This document shows, in pieces, positions 1 through 9,769 of a stretch of 64,000 nucleotides of DNA. How positions within the stretch are numbered: position 1 is the stretch's first letter; each line of letters opens with the position of its first letter. Made by a program: the position numbers and the translations under genes. Below the pieces are notes generated by a model that made no database searches, was not told the origin of the DNA, and saw only the letters and a program-made list of their open reading frames with translations. This stretch comes from Pseudolysobacter sp964466115 (GTDB lineage Bacteria; Pseudomonadota; Gammaproteobacteria; Xanthomonadales; Rhodanobacteraceae). The stretch spans positions 1 through 64,000 of the forward strand of contig CAYXMH010000014.1 of the NCBI GenBank assembly GCA_964466115.1. The letters are read 5' to 3'.

Positions 1-3000
1 CCGGGTTGACTACCGTCTGGCCATCGGCGTTATACAGCTCCTTGATGGTGTGGGTCTGCGTGTCTCTCTTTTGAATCAGCTGTCCGTTAAGCCACACATA
101 GCTGTGATCGCTGATCGTGTTGTTCCATCCATCGAGCTCTTCGATCCGGCGGATATTGCCCAGTCCATCGTACGTAAACCGGGTCATCCCGCCTTCCTTG
201 GTATTGGGTTTGCCGTTGTTGTAGCCGTAATGGATCTCCGTTAAGTGCCCTTCGGCGTCTCTGACATAGCTTTGGTTTCGTATTGGATTGACCGTGATGT
301 TCCCCGCCGCATCGTGCGGCACGGCTTGGCGTGCCATTCCAATCTGTTCAATCGTGCTTAGTCTGTTCGACGCGCCGTGCTCGGCGCTCTGTAACACGCT
401 TAAGATCGCGCCGGCCGATCCGTCCAAACCGGGGACGTCTTGGTTGTTCACCTGTTTGCGATTGCCTAAATCGTCGTAGACGTAACCCTCGCTCTTGCGA
501 TGCGTCATCCCGCGCCACAGACTCGCTCTGGTGACTTCCCCTTGGTCGTTGTACGCATACTCCCGTGCGCCGTCTTGGATTAAACCTTCCACCCGGTTGA
601 TCCGTCCTTGCCGATCGAAGCGGATTCGGGAGCTGATCTGTTCGCCCGCATAGGGCATCTGATAGGTTCGGCGGTTGATTCGGCGATCGTCTGTGCTTTC
701 CGATCGTCCAATCGCCTGAACGATGGGTAAGCTCGGATAGCGGCCCGGTTCCAGGTCATAGCCAATCGAGTTCAACTCCCCAAACTGGGTGAGGTTGTCC
801 ATTGCATCGTAGCTCGGGTACGCACTGAACTGCTCCGTCGTGTAGCGATTAATTCTTCCTTGATGACTGTCGTCAAACCCCAACGCCACCCGCGATTGCG
901 CGGTGCTGGATGCATCGTCTGTGACGTTCCAGCCGCTGTTGCGGTTCCTCTCATCAAAGGTAAAGTTCGTGATCGTGCGCGTCGCTCCCGAGGTTCCTCG
1001 GGGTAACGGCTCTTCGATCGTCCGCAGTTGATACGGCTGGATCGGGTCGTAGGTGTAGCGCGTGGTGCCCAACGCATCGGTTCGGTCTCTTAACCGCCGA
1101 TAACCTGGGTCATAGCTCAAACTCAATACCGGTATCGCCGTCTCCGACCCAATCCGTTTGGCCGTCAGTGCATTGGCCAGGTCGTAGCTGAGGTACGTCG
1201 TCGTCCCCAACGCATCGGTGGTGGCGTGGATGCGACTGGTGTTGCGTTCGTACGCGATCGATTGGCTGCTGCCGTCCATATCGAAGCGGGTTTTGACGCG
1301 TCCCGCAATGTCGTACTCCCAGCCCACGTACCCGTCCCATAATTGGAGTAGTGAGGCGATGCCTCCACTGGCGTCGTACGCTTGGTAGCTTTGCTTCACC
1401 AAGCTTCCGTTGTGATCGATCACCTGGGTCAAAGTCACCCGTCCCAAATAATCCACCTGCATCTTCACCCGACTGCCATCGACCGCGTTGGTGATCTCTT
1501 TCAGATCCAAACCCTCATAGCGGTAGCGAACCTTCACCTCGCCGTCCACCGATACGGAACTCGGTCGGCCAAACGCATCGCGGTCGCCAAAGCTCCTCGT
1601 GCGTCCCGCGCTGCTGCTTTGCAGGAGGTACCCGTGCTGATACTCCGCCGTCGATAACAACCCATCGGCCGACACCTGCGTGATCCGCTCCACCCGGTCG
1701 ATGCCGCTGCCCATCGTGCTGTACGTGATTCGGCTCTCGCCCAAGGGTTGGGTGATCCGGTTCAACCGATACGGGGCCGTGGCTTCATAGCCATAACTCA
1801 CCCCATCGATGGCGAGGGTGCCTTCCGCGCGTGTGACTTGGCCTTGGGGGTTGATCTCGTAGTGGCCCAACCGCTCCAATCGGGTGGCGCCTTCTCTACC
1901 GTACCCCGGCATCGCACTGCGACTGGCGTCCCAACGCGCCTGATACGTGTCCGTCGCATCGATGCCGTTGGCCGCGTACACCGTCTCCATCGCTCGGCCG
2001 AGTGGATCCACGGCGATCAGCGGGTTGCCTTGTTCGTTGTACGTGAGGTAACTGGCCTGTGTCGTGCCGTCGTCCAACACCCGGGCGATCAGCATCGGGC
2101 TGCTCAGAGCGGTGGTTTCTCCGGTTAGGCTCGAGTTGCGATACGTATCGGCACTGACCGCTCCCGGATAGGCGTAATAGATGCCTCCCTCTAGGGGTGC
2201 TTTCTCCCACGCCAGAATCGGCGATTGCGTCGCCGCTCCCCCTTCCCGCATCGGGTGATCGTGCAAATACTGTCTTATGTGCGCATGGTCTAATGCGGGT
2301 ACTTGGTTTGGATCACTGGGGTTGGAAAGATCCTCCATCGCCTTCTGCGACCAATGAAAGCTCAACCGGTATTGGTTGCTCGGGTGGGTCAGCAGTCCAT
2401 TCCAGGCGCTTTCCGGGATATGACTGGGCCGGGTGCCCGGTCCTGAACCGAGCAAGGGGTTCAGTTGCGCTTGTAATACTTGGCCTAAGGTCCCAAACAC
2501 CGCTTCCCAGCGTTCCACCCCACCGGGGGTGGTCACCAGGTAACCGCGTTCCTTTTGCGTCTCTGCGCCATTTTGTGTGTCGCGCTCGATGCGTTCGTAC
2601 TTCGTCATGCCATACGGTGTCTCGGTCGCGCTCACCCACAAGCCCTTCTCGCCCAAACCGCCGTTCGCGTCCAAGCAGCCAGCCAGGGTCGCGTTCGCGC
2701 GGCGCAGCTCAATGTCCGCGGGGCTGATCGCCACGCTCTCTTCCCCGCACACGTAGTGAATCCGCGATTCCACCCCCAGCACATCGCGGCTGGTGATCAA
2801 TCGGAATTGTTGGCTGCGATCGCGCAGCGCCGAGCGCAGCGACTCCTCCGGTACCTCGTCGATGCGCACCCCGGTTAAGAGATCCCGGTACTCCAATTGC
2901 GCTTGATGGCCGTACGGGTCTTCCACCGCCGTGACCAGGCCCAGTACCGTGGGGTTGACCAGGCGGAGTTGTTGAACCCAATCGGTCAGCTCGCGGCTTT

Positions 3001-3883
3001 GGTAGCGCGGATCGCTGTCCGGGTAGTACAGGTGCGTCCAGCCCAAGCGCGAGCCCGTTACCGTGCCATCCGCGCTACGCGTGGGTGGGTTGGGCGATTC
3101 GATCGTTGCATCGCCGACGTCGGTTAAGCGCAGGATCCCGTTTATACTCTGGTAGCGATACTGCAACACCAAGCCACTGCGATCGACTACCGCCGACAGC
3201 CACGCTTCGTAACCGACCACGGTGCTGCCTTGGCGTATCTCGCGGATCGCATCGGCGCGGCCACCGAAGACCTCATAACCGCCATTCGGGCTCACCCGCA
3301 CAAATCCATGAGAGTCACTGACCAGGCTTTGCACAACATCCGGTACCGCCGTATGCGTGGCGCTGGCCGCAAATGCAGATCGATCTCCGCCAAATCGGAT
3401 CAGGCCGTTCTTGCTTAAACCTTCCAATGGGTACTCGCAGCGCGCTGGGTCACTGGCCGAACACGCGCTCGCGGAGCGGTACACCTCATACCCGCCGTCG
3501 CGGCCGTACACTTGAACGGCACCGTCCGGGTGTGCGGCATCCGGCGGGACCGTGGTCACGTAACTCGATCCGTTAAACCCCCAGCCGCCCAAACTCGTCG
3601 CTTGGCGCAACGGCACCGGTTCGGTTGGGTTCAGCGCCAGCGCAAAGGTAAAGTCCGGGCCGTACAAAGGGCTATACCCCAAGGGTTTATCCCACAACCG
3701 CAGCTCCCCGCTGTGCTCCACCGCGCCGTACTGCATCGAACCCGACGGACCGCAATAACATCCGCCGCTGGTGCCACCGGACGCGTGATCCACGCCGCCG
3801 GCCAGCGCCAGGCTGCTTAAGCCCAAACTCAAACACCACACCAGTGGCCGCAGGCCACGCTTGACCAAGATTCGCCGCTGCAT
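1..3883 (-). CDS. Exported RHS/YD-repeat protein (C-terminus beyond window)
   Basis: An uninterrupted minus-strand frame runs from an ATG at 3883 to the left edge, giving about 1294 residues with no stop, so the gene is partial at its 3' end. Residues 1-28 look like a Sec signal peptide: basic start, hydrophobic core, and an ALA-type cleavage site before GGVDHASG. The body carries many YD repeats, for example WEYDIAGRV, GYVYDDLGNR and RFTYDGLGNI, which in RHS/WapA proteins form a sugar-coated beta-cage around a C-terminal toxin. The conserved core-ending motif and any variable toxin tip lie outside the window. A weak purine-rich stretch (GAGAGAG) precedes the ATG. No VgrG, PAAR or T6SS gene is nearby, so export through Sec is inferred. 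The 279 bp upstream to purK show nothing recognisable. Confidence 0.88.
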   Translation of the reverse strand, partial: MQRRILVKRGLRPLVWCLSLGLSSLALAGGVDHASGGTSGGCYCGPSGSMQYGAVEHSGELRLWDKPLGYSPLYGPDFTFALALNPTEPVPLRQATSLGGWGFNGSSYVTTVPPDAAHPDGAVQVYGRDGGYEVYRSASACSASDPARCEYPLEGLSKNGLIRFGGDRSAFAASATHTAVPDVVQSLVSDSHGFVRVSPNGGYEVFGGRADAIREIRQGSTVVGYEAWLSAVVDRSGLVLQYRYQSINGILRLTDVGDATIESPNPPTRSADGTVTGSRLGWTHLYYPDSDPRYQSRELTDWVQQLRLVNPTVLGLVTAVEDPYGHQAQLEYRDLLTGVRIDEVPEESLRSALRDRSQQFRLITSRDVLGVESRIHYVCGEESVAISPADIELRRANATLAGCLDANGGLGEKGLWVSATETPYGMTKYERIERDTQNGAETQKERGYLVTTPGGVERWEAVFGTLGQVLQAQLNPLLGSGPGTRPSHIPESAWNGLLTHPSNQYRLSFHWSQKAMEDLSNPSDPNQVPALDHAHIRQYLHDHPMREGGAATQSPILAWEKAPLEGGIYYAYPGAVSADTYRNSSLTGETTALSSPMLIARVLDDGTTQASYLTYNEQGNPLIAVDPLGRAMETVYAANGIDATDTYQARWDASRSAMPGYGREGATRLERLGHYEINPQGQVTRAEGTLAIDGVSYGYEATAPYRLNRITQPLGESRITYSTMGSGIDRVERITQVSADGLLSTAEYQHGYLLQSSSAGRTRSFGDRDAFGRPSSVSVDGEVKVRYRYEGLDLKEITNAVDGSRVKMQVDYLGRVTLTQVIDHNGSLVKQSYQAYDASGGIASLLQLWDGYVGWEYDIAGRVKTRFDMDGSSQSIAYERNTSRIHATTDALGTTTYLSYDLANALTAKRIGSETAIPVLSLSYDPGYRRLRDRTDALGTTRYTYDPIQPYQLRTIEEPLPRGTSGATRTITNFTFDERNRNSGWNVTDDASSTAQSRVALGFDDSHQGRINRYTTEQFSAYPSYDAMDNLTQFGELNSIGYDLEPGRYPSLPIVQAIGRSESTDDRRINRRTYQMPYAGEQISSRIRFDRQGRINRVEGLIQDGAREYAYNDQGEVTRASLWRGMTHRKSEGYVYDDLGNRKQVNNQDVPGLDGSAGAILSVLQSAEHGASNRLSTIEQIGMARQAVPHDAAGNITVNPIRNQSYVRDAEGHLTEIHYGYNNGKPNTKEGGMTRFTYDGLGNIRRIEELDGWNNTISDHSYVWLNGQLIQKRDTQTHTIKELYNADGQTVVNP

Positions 3884-4162
3884 AACGCGCTCTCTCAACA
3901 AAACACCCACCCTGGGGCTGTGTTGCTATAAGCGGAAAAAGCCGCGTTGCGGCGACATTTATTGCTGTAAACAAATGTTACGGCCGATGGACCAACTACG
4001 ATGTATGCACCGACACATTAGACAGCTTCACTGCGTTGACGCCAGCGATGCACTGATTGTGATGTTTCATCTACTCTCGGTTCGTAACCTTCGCATCGAT
4101 CATCGCACCGCTGCGCACCGGCAATAGCCTGGTTGGGATGAGCTTGCGCCCCCCACTCGTAG

Positions 4163-5299
4163 CTAATTCCTTGAGGTCAATGCTGCGATAACCGGCGCCA
4201 CCTGATCCTCTCGCTTCAACGCCACGCCAATCCGACGCAACCTTGCGGCAATCTCTGAGGCTTGTGTACCGCACACGGTTGCGTGACCAACTTTACGGCC
4301 AACCCTAGGGGATTTTCCGTAATCGTGCCAATGCGCGCCCGGTTCCATCAATATCGCGCGCGCGTCGGGCAATGCGCCGATCCAGTTCAACATCACGCTG
4401 ATACCCAATGCATCGGTATTGCCCAGAGGTAGCCCCAACACCGCGCGCAAATGATTTTCGAACTGGCTGCACGACGTTCCTTCAATCGTCCAATGGCCTG
4501 AGTTGTGCACGCGCGGGGCAATCTCGTTTCCTAATAAGCGGCCTTGATACAAAAACAGTTCCAGGGCGAACACGCCGACGTAATCCAAGCGCTGCCCAAT
4601 CGCTTGCGCGTAATTGAATGCCGTATCGTGCAGTCGCTCTGCATTGGGTGCGGGAGCGAGGCTAGCGGACAAAATTCCTTGCGCATGCCAATTTTGCGTT
4701 AATGGATAAATACGAAACTCGCCCTCGCGCGAGCGCACCGCGATCACCGAGATTTCACGCTCGAACGGAACCCATGCCTCGAGAATCAAAGGCACTCCGC
4801 CTAGATTTTCGAAGGCAGATGCAATATCTTCCACTTTACTCAAACGTTGCTGACCTTTGCCGTCGTAGCCTAAGCGGCGGGTTTTTAGCACGGACGGAAA
4901 TCCAATTTTGGTGATGGCTTGATGAAGATCCTCTTTGCTGTCGACGGCGGCAAACGCGGGAGTTTCCAACTTTAGGTCTTGAAACAATTGTTTTTCCAGC
5001 AACCGATCCTGAGCCACCGCCAACGCGCGCGGGTTCGGAAACACGTTGGTATGCTCGGTCAACCAATGCGCCGTATCCGCAGGGATATTCTCAAAATCAA
5101 ACGTCGCCACATCGATGCGCTTGGCAAACTCCTCCAGGGCTTTAAAATCGCGGTAATCGGCGCGCAGCAGCGGCGCCACCTGCCCGGCGCACGCATTATC
5201 AGCATTATCCACTATGAGAAAACGCTGCCCAAGCGGAGCGCCGGCCAACGCCAACATGCGCGCCAATTGGCCACCCCCAAGAATACCGATCGTGCTCAT
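4163..5299 (-). CDS. purK: N5-carboxyaminoimidazole ribonucleotide synthase PurK
   Basis: 378 residues, normal for PurK. It converts AIR plus bicarbonate and ATP to N5-CAIR in de novo purine synthesis in the cytoplasm. The N-terminal GILGGGQLARML nucleotide-fold motif is followed by an ATP-grasp domain (about 100-290), with LEAWVPFEREISVI and the late NEIAPRVHNSGHWTIEG signature intact. Its start codon overlaps the purE stop by 4 nt (ATGA), so the two are almost certainly translationally coupled, and PurE takes the product onward. Intact family signatures make the call secure. Confidence 0.97.
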   Translation of the reverse strand: MSTIGILGGGQLARMLALAGAPLGQRFLIVDNADNACAGQVAPLLRADYRDFKALEEFAKRIDVATFDFENIPADTAHWLTEHTNVFPNPRALAVAQDRLLEKQLFQDLKLETPAFAAVDSKEDLHQAITKIGFPSVLKTRRLGYDGKGQQRLSKVEDIASAFENLGGVPLILEAWVPFEREISVIAVRSREGEFRIYPLTQNWHAQGILSASLAPAPNAERLHDTAFNYAQAIGQRLDYVGVFALELFLYQGRLLGNEIAPRVHNSGHWTIEGTSCSQFENHLRAVLGLPLGNTDALGISVMLNWIGALPDARAILMEPGAHWHDYGKSPRVGRKVGHATVCGTQASEIAARLRRIGVALKREDQVAPVIAALTSRN

Positions 5300-5823
5300 A
5301 CTGTCCTTGGGTCCGGCATTGCCAATACCTGCGCGGTTTGCTTGGCCCGATAATCCGCCAGCGCTTGCGCCACCGCCGCGTCATTGAGTGCGAGGATCGC
5401 CGCGGCCAGCAGTGCGGCATTCATCGCTCCGGCCTTGCCTATGGCCAGCGTAGCGACCGGGATGCCGGCCGGCATCTGCACAATCGAAAGCAACGAGTCC
5501 AAACCATTCAGCGCCTGCGATTGCACCGGCACCCCAAGCACCGGCAATATCGTTTTTGCGGCCAACATGCCCGGTAAATGCGCGGCGCCGCCGGCACCGG
5601 CGATGATGACGCGCAACCCCCGCGCCTTGGCTTCATCGGCGTAATGAAACAACAAATCCGGTGTTCGATGAGCGGACACGACACGCACCTCAAACGCTAT
5701 TCCAAGACGCTCAAGCATCTCGCCGGCGAAACATAGCGTATCCCAATCCGATTGCGATCCCATCACCAAGCCCACGACAGGATCAGGGGTTATGCTGGTT
5801 GTTTGCATGCTGATTGCGCCCAA
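5296..5823 (-). CDS. purE: N5-CAIR mutase PurE
   Basis: Class I PurE, which rearranges N5-CAIR to CAIR and works directly after PurK. The motifs GSQSDWDT (phosphate binding), SAHRTPD (catalytic His) and AGAGGAAHLPGM are present. The open frame gives 175 residues from 5823. An in-frame ATG at 5808 (MQTTSITPD) would give 170 residues, nearer the usual family length, so the exact start is uncertain. It is the first gene of the purEK pair. Confidence 0.96.
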   Translation of the reverse strand: MGAISMQTTSITPDPVVGLVMGSQSDWDTLCFAGEMLERLGIAFEVRVVSAHRTPDLLFHYADEAKARGLRVIIAGAGGAAHLPGMLAAKTILPVLGVPVQSQALNGLDSLLSIVQMPAGIPVATLAIGKAGAMNAALLAAAILALNDAAVAQALADYRAKQTAQVLAMPDPRTV

Positions 5824-5942
5824 ATAATGTAGCTAAATACAAACTCTTGCATGCCTGGTTAGGATGGTCCATCCTTGCATGACACGAGCACACGTTTCTT
5901 AAACGACGCTATAGTAATTACTTTGCACGCCCATACCCACCC

Positions 5943-6209
5943 ATGGACTCACGCCTCCTCGATATTCTGTGCTGCCCGGTCTCGAAACTACCGGTGCGGT
6001 TGCTCAAAAAACCGGAGCTTGAGGCACTTAATCGGTCGATACAGGCCGGTGGCATTGAAACGGCTGCGGGTCACGCCATCACCAAGCCACTAACGGCAGG
6101 CTTGATCCGTACCGATGGCAAGTTGATTTACCCCATCGAGGACGATATTCCGGTCATGTTGGCCGATGAAGCCATTGGCACTGTTCAACTGAACCATTTT
6201 CCGCTCTAA
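5943..6209 (+). CDS. Trm112-family small protein (UPF0434/YcaR-like)
   Basis: 88 residues. It begins MDSRLLDILCCPVSKLPV and ends with LIYPIEDDIPVMLADEAI, the two conserved blocks of bacterial Trm112/UPF0434 proteins. Only the N-terminal Cys pair is present, so a full zinc site is not evident. In eukaryotes and archaea Trm112 is an activating partner of methyltransferases. The bacterial role is less clear, and no methyltransferase gene is adjacent here. A central insert (about 30-55) is longer than in the ~60-residue E. coli protein. No strong ribosome-binding site is visible. Confidence 0.85.
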   Translation: MDSRLLDILCCPVSKLPVRLLKKPELEALNRSIQAGGIETAAGHAITKPLTAGLIRTDGKLIYPIEDDIPVMLADEAIGTVQLNHFPL

Positions 6210-6377
6210 TCCAGCCATACTAAGCCATTCGTCGCGTAATTAGCGCTTCCATCAATAAAACCCACTAATGTGACGTAATTCACGCTTTCATCCTATTATC
6301 GGCATAAGCTTGTACAACAGTTGGCACATTTGGAATGGTTAACCGACGGCACTGACCTTAAGCGTTGAAGACCGCAT

Positions 6378-8741
6378 ATGAGCAATCTCAACGACAACAG
6401 CAAGGTGATTGATCTGCAGCAGCGCCAAGCCAATCAAGCTGCAGGCACCGATCGGCTTGGAGATTTATTAAAATCGGTGCGCGCCACCGCACTTAAACGC
6501 ATTAATGGCTTGGTCAGCTCGCTGTTTGAAAATATCGACGACGCTTTGTTCGATCTGGCGGAAAAAGCCGAGAATAACAGTGTCCAAACCCAATATTTCG
6601 ATGGCATGCGCGAGGTGCGCAAAAAACGCCAATTGGTTGAACGGTTATTCCAAGAGCAGCTCAGCAAAATTTTCAATGATTTTGCCACCGGGAAATTACA
6701 GCCGCTGACACCAGACGCCGGCACCCCCTCACAGACCGCGGGGATGGCTTTGCTTGAAGACCATGAGCTGGAAGAATCGCTCGCGGTTGCCAGCATGGTA
6801 GCCAAAGCGGAAAACCGCCTTGCGCGCTCTCTTTACGCGGTGAATCAACGTTTATCGATGATTAGCGGCGGCAGTAAGGTTGAAGACGCAAGTAACCCCA
6901 TTGGTCCGGCGCCGCTTTGCCATGCCTTTCGCCACGCAGTGCATGAGTTTGGCGTGATCGTTCAAGTAAAACTGATTATTTACAAACTGTTCGACCGCTA
7001 TGTCATGGGAGGATTGGATCCTCTCTACGACGAGGTGAACGCGCAATTGATCCATGCCGGGGTACTGCCACAAATGCGCGCTAGCGCCCCGTCGCCCTCG
7101 CGAGCTCCGGCACCGACTGGTGGCGCTTCTGCGTACGCCCCCAACGCGGGTCAACCGCCGTTGTCGAACAACGACGCGCCGATCGGACAATACGCGGGCT
7201 ACGCGTCCTACGATCCAGCAAGCGCACAATTGCAAAACGAGATTTACCATACGCTACGTGGTCTGCTCGCTACCCGTCGAGCCAGCGCCAACGTCAATGC
7301 CAACATCGATCCCTCGGATTATTCCAACAGCGGGGCGATGGTACCCAGTTTCAGTCCTACCGAGCTGTTAAACGCGCTGACGATTTTGCAAGATCAAACC
7401 ATGATGGCGCAGACGCACGCCAATACCGCCGCAGATGCCGTGCATCAAGTACAACAAATCAAGACCGAGTTGCTCGATCAGGTTTCTAAATTCAGTGGTG
7501 AAACAAAAACCCATGTGTCCGGCGCCGACGAAGACACCATCGATCTTGTCGGCATGCTGTTTGAGTTCATTTTGCAGGATCGCAATTTGCCCGCCGAAAT
7601 GCAGGCCCTGTTAGCGCGCCTGCAAATTCCATTTCTAAAAGTCGCTATTCTCGACAAACATTTGTTTGCACAAAAAGCGCATCCCGCACGGCAGCTGCTC
7701 GATTCATTGGCTTTGGCCAGCGTCGGCTGGTCGGAGGAGTCCGATCGCGACCACCGCCTGCGCGACAAAATCAAACAAGTGGTGGAAACGCTGCTAAAAG
7801 AATTCGATGACGATCTCGGCGTGTTTGAACGCACTCACAAGGATTTTAACGCGTTTGTCGATGCGCATAAGAAACGCGCCGAACTGGCTGAGCAACGCGC
7901 GGCGGAAGCCACCCGTGGACGCGAAAAACTGCACGCCGCTCGCCGCATAGCGGCCCGCGAGATCTTGAAACGCATTGAAGGCCGGCAATTGCCGCAAATC
8001 GTACAAAATGTTCTATCTCGGCCATGGGCAAATTATTTGGTACTGACATTGCTACGCCAAGGCGAAGACTCCACCGAATGGAAGTCGGCTTTGCAGTTTG
8101 CCGATGAGTTTGTATGGAGCGCCGATACCGAATTATCGGATGAAGACAAAATACGCTTAACCAGCGTTTTGCCATCCTTGGAAAAAAGCTTGCGCCACGG
8201 GCTCATTACCGTCGCCTATCACGAAAACGATGTTAAGCAAGTCATGCAAGAGTTGCGTTCTTTCTACCAGCATGTGCTGAAAGGCGATCTCCCAAAACCC
8301 GATCCCGCCATAAACAGCGCCGTAGGGTCGGAACCCGATACCAACGTCTATCGAGCTGCGACCAGTCCAGTCGAAGACATGGTCATGGCCCACGAGGAGG
8401 AGATCGACACGTTGTCGGATGCGGATTATTCGCCCGACGATGCCTTCCTAAAATTGGCGAAGGAAATGACTGTAGGCACATGGGTAGAATTCACCGACAC
8501 CAGTGCCGGCAGCAAAGAGCGGGCAAAGCTGTCTTGGATCAGCCCGATCAGCGCAAAATATCTTTTCGTCAACCGCAAAGGACTGAAGGTTTCGGATAAG
8601 ACGGTATTTGCATTGGCTACGGAATTACGCCAAGGCTCGGCCGTCATCCTCGAAGAAGTACCCCTGTTCGACCGCGCTCTGGATGCAATCGTCGAACGCC
8701 TTAAATCCGCACACAGCAGCAATACTACCATCCAGGCTTAA
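6378..8741 (+). CDS. DUF1631 family protein
   Basis: 787 residues matching the DUF1631 family, whose function is not established; database names such as thymidine phosphorylase are likely wrong. The N-terminal third is helical and charged. Around 225-285 there is a Pro/Ala/Ser-rich linker, then a long helical segment with an Ala/Glu/Arg-rich coiled-coil-like stretch (about 485-520). The C-terminal domain, about residues 690-775 (VGTWVEFTD...AKLSWISP...YLFVNRKGLKV), resembles a PilZ-like barrel; that is a by-eye resemblance only. No signal peptide is seen. It lies just upstream of nadC in the same direction, an arrangement I associate with Xanthomonadales. Confidence 0.85.
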   Translation: MSNLNDNSKVIDLQQRQANQAAGTDRLGDLLKSVRATALKRINGLVSSLFENIDDALFDLAEKAENNSVQTQYFDGMREVRKKRQLVERLFQEQLSKIFNDFATGKLQPLTPDAGTPSQTAGMALLEDHELEESLAVASMVAKAENRLARSLYAVNQRLSMISGGSKVEDASNPIGPAPLCHAFRHAVHEFGVIVQVKLIIYKLFDRYVMGGLDPLYDEVNAQLIHAGVLPQMRASAPSPSRAPAPTGGASAYAPNAGQPPLSNNDAPIGQYAGYASYDPASAQLQNEIYHTLRGLLATRRASANVNANIDPSDYSNSGAMVPSFSPTELLNALTILQDQTMMAQTHANTAADAVHQVQQIKTELLDQVSKFSGETKTHVSGADEDTIDLVGMLFEFILQDRNLPAEMQALLARLQIPFLKVAILDKHLFAQKAHPARQLLDSLALASVGWSEESDRDHRLRDKIKQVVETLLKEFDDDLGVFERTHKDFNAFVDAHKKRAELAEQRAAEATRGREKLHAARRIAAREILKRIEGRQLPQIVQNVLSRPWANYLVLTLLRQGEDSTEWKSALQFADEFVWSADTELSDEDKIRLTSVLPSLEKSLRHGLITVAYHENDVKQVMQELRSFYQHVLKGDLPKPDPAINSAVGSEPDTNVYRAATSPVEDMVMAHEEEIDTLSDADYSPDDAFLKLAKEMTVGTWVEFTDTSAGSKERAKLSWISPISAKYLFVNRKGLKVSDKTVFALATELRQGSAVILEEVPLFDRALDAIVERLKSAHSSNTTIQA

Positions 8742-8880
8742 CGCCCAATTTTTATTTTCGCGCTGCCGCTTTTCACCAAGCCCGTTCAACCACCGAATCC
8801 ACGCTTAGCGCCTTTAACTCGTGCGGCATTAATTGCGTGATTCCCACTTCTGGCTTGCCTGTCGTTATAAACTACGCAGG

Positions 8881-9741
8881 ATGAGCGCTGAAACCACTTT
8901 AAATTTGCCGCCGACCGAGTATATTCGCCGCGACGTCATGCGCGCATTGGCGGAGGACATCGGCGCGGGCGACGCCACCGCCGATCTCTTGCCGGCACAA
9001 TCCGTAGCAACCGCGCACGTTATAACGCGCGAAGCGGCGGTAATTGCCGGCAGCGCCTGGTTCGATCTTTGTTTCCGTACACTCGATCCCGACATTCAAA
9101 TCAAATGGGAGACCCACGACGGGGCTCACGTTGCGCCTGGTCGCCGCTTGTGCACATTAAGCGGAAAGGCCCGCGCGTTGGTTAGTGGCGAGCGTTGCGC
9201 TTTGAATTTTCTACAAACCTTGTCTGGCACGGCCACCGCCACCGCCGCATTCGTTCAGGCGGTGCAGGACACCAAGGCGCAAATTTTAGATACGCGGAAA
9301 ACTTTGCCGGGCTTGCGCTTGGCGCAGAAATACGCCGTGCGCGCCGGCGGCGGCACCAATCATCGCATCGGTTTGTATGATGCGATCTTAATTAAAGAAA
9401 ACCACATTGCAGCAACCGGTTCAATTGCAGCGGCAGTAAAAGCCGCCCACGACCTTCACCCAACCTTGCTATTGGAAGTAGAGGTGGAATCGCTGGCTGA
9501 ATTGCGTGAGGCGTTAGCGGCTGGAGTGCAACGCATTTTGTTGGATGAGTTTTCTCTCGAAGATACCCGCACAGCGGTGCAAGAGACCGCTGGACGAGCC
9601 GCTTTGGAGGTATCCGGTGGGGTGAGCATGGCGGAACTGCGTGCCATTGCGCAAACCGGAGTGGATTACATATCGATCGGCGCAATCACCAAGCATATCC
9701 GGGCTATCGACCTATCCATGCGAATTGAGCACGCAATTTAA
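8881..9741 (+). CDS. nadC: Nicotinate-nucleotide pyrophosphorylase (carboxylating)
   Basis: NadC condenses quinolinate with PRPP to give nicotinate mononucleotide, CO2 and pyrophosphate in NAD synthesis. The diagnostic DTRKTLPGLRLAQKYAV and GGGTNHRIGLYDAILIKENH motifs are present, with LLEVEVESL and the C-terminal VDYISIGAITKH barrel strand. The ATG at 8881 gives 286 residues, the usual length. An in-frame start at 8833 would add 16 residues that do not look conserved, so 8881 is preferred. NadA and NadB are not in the window. Confidence 0.95.
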   Translation: MSAETTLNLPPTEYIRRDVMRALAEDIGAGDATADLLPAQSVATAHVITREAAVIAGSAWFDLCFRTLDPDIQIKWETHDGAHVAPGRRLCTLSGKARALVSGERCALNFLQTLSGTATATAAFVQAVQDTKAQILDTRKTLPGLRLAQKYAVRAGGGTNHRIGLYDAILIKENHIAATGSIAAAVKAAHDLHPTLLLEVEVESLAELREALAAGVQRILLDEFSLEDTRTAVQETAGRAALEVSGGVSMAELRAIAQTGVDYISIGAITKHIRAIDLSMRIEHAI

Positions 9742-9769
9742 GAGCCGCACCCCCGGTCCCATTGATGCC

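Noticed and set aside
1382..2727. Several plus-strand frames of 90-176 codons in the first 4 kb
   Set aside because: All are antisense to the continuous RHS frame, which has clear YD repeats and a signal peptide.
3861..4274. Short frames on both strands between the RHS gene and purK
   Set aside because: They overlap the ends of both genes, lack ribosome-binding sites and have no recognisable content.
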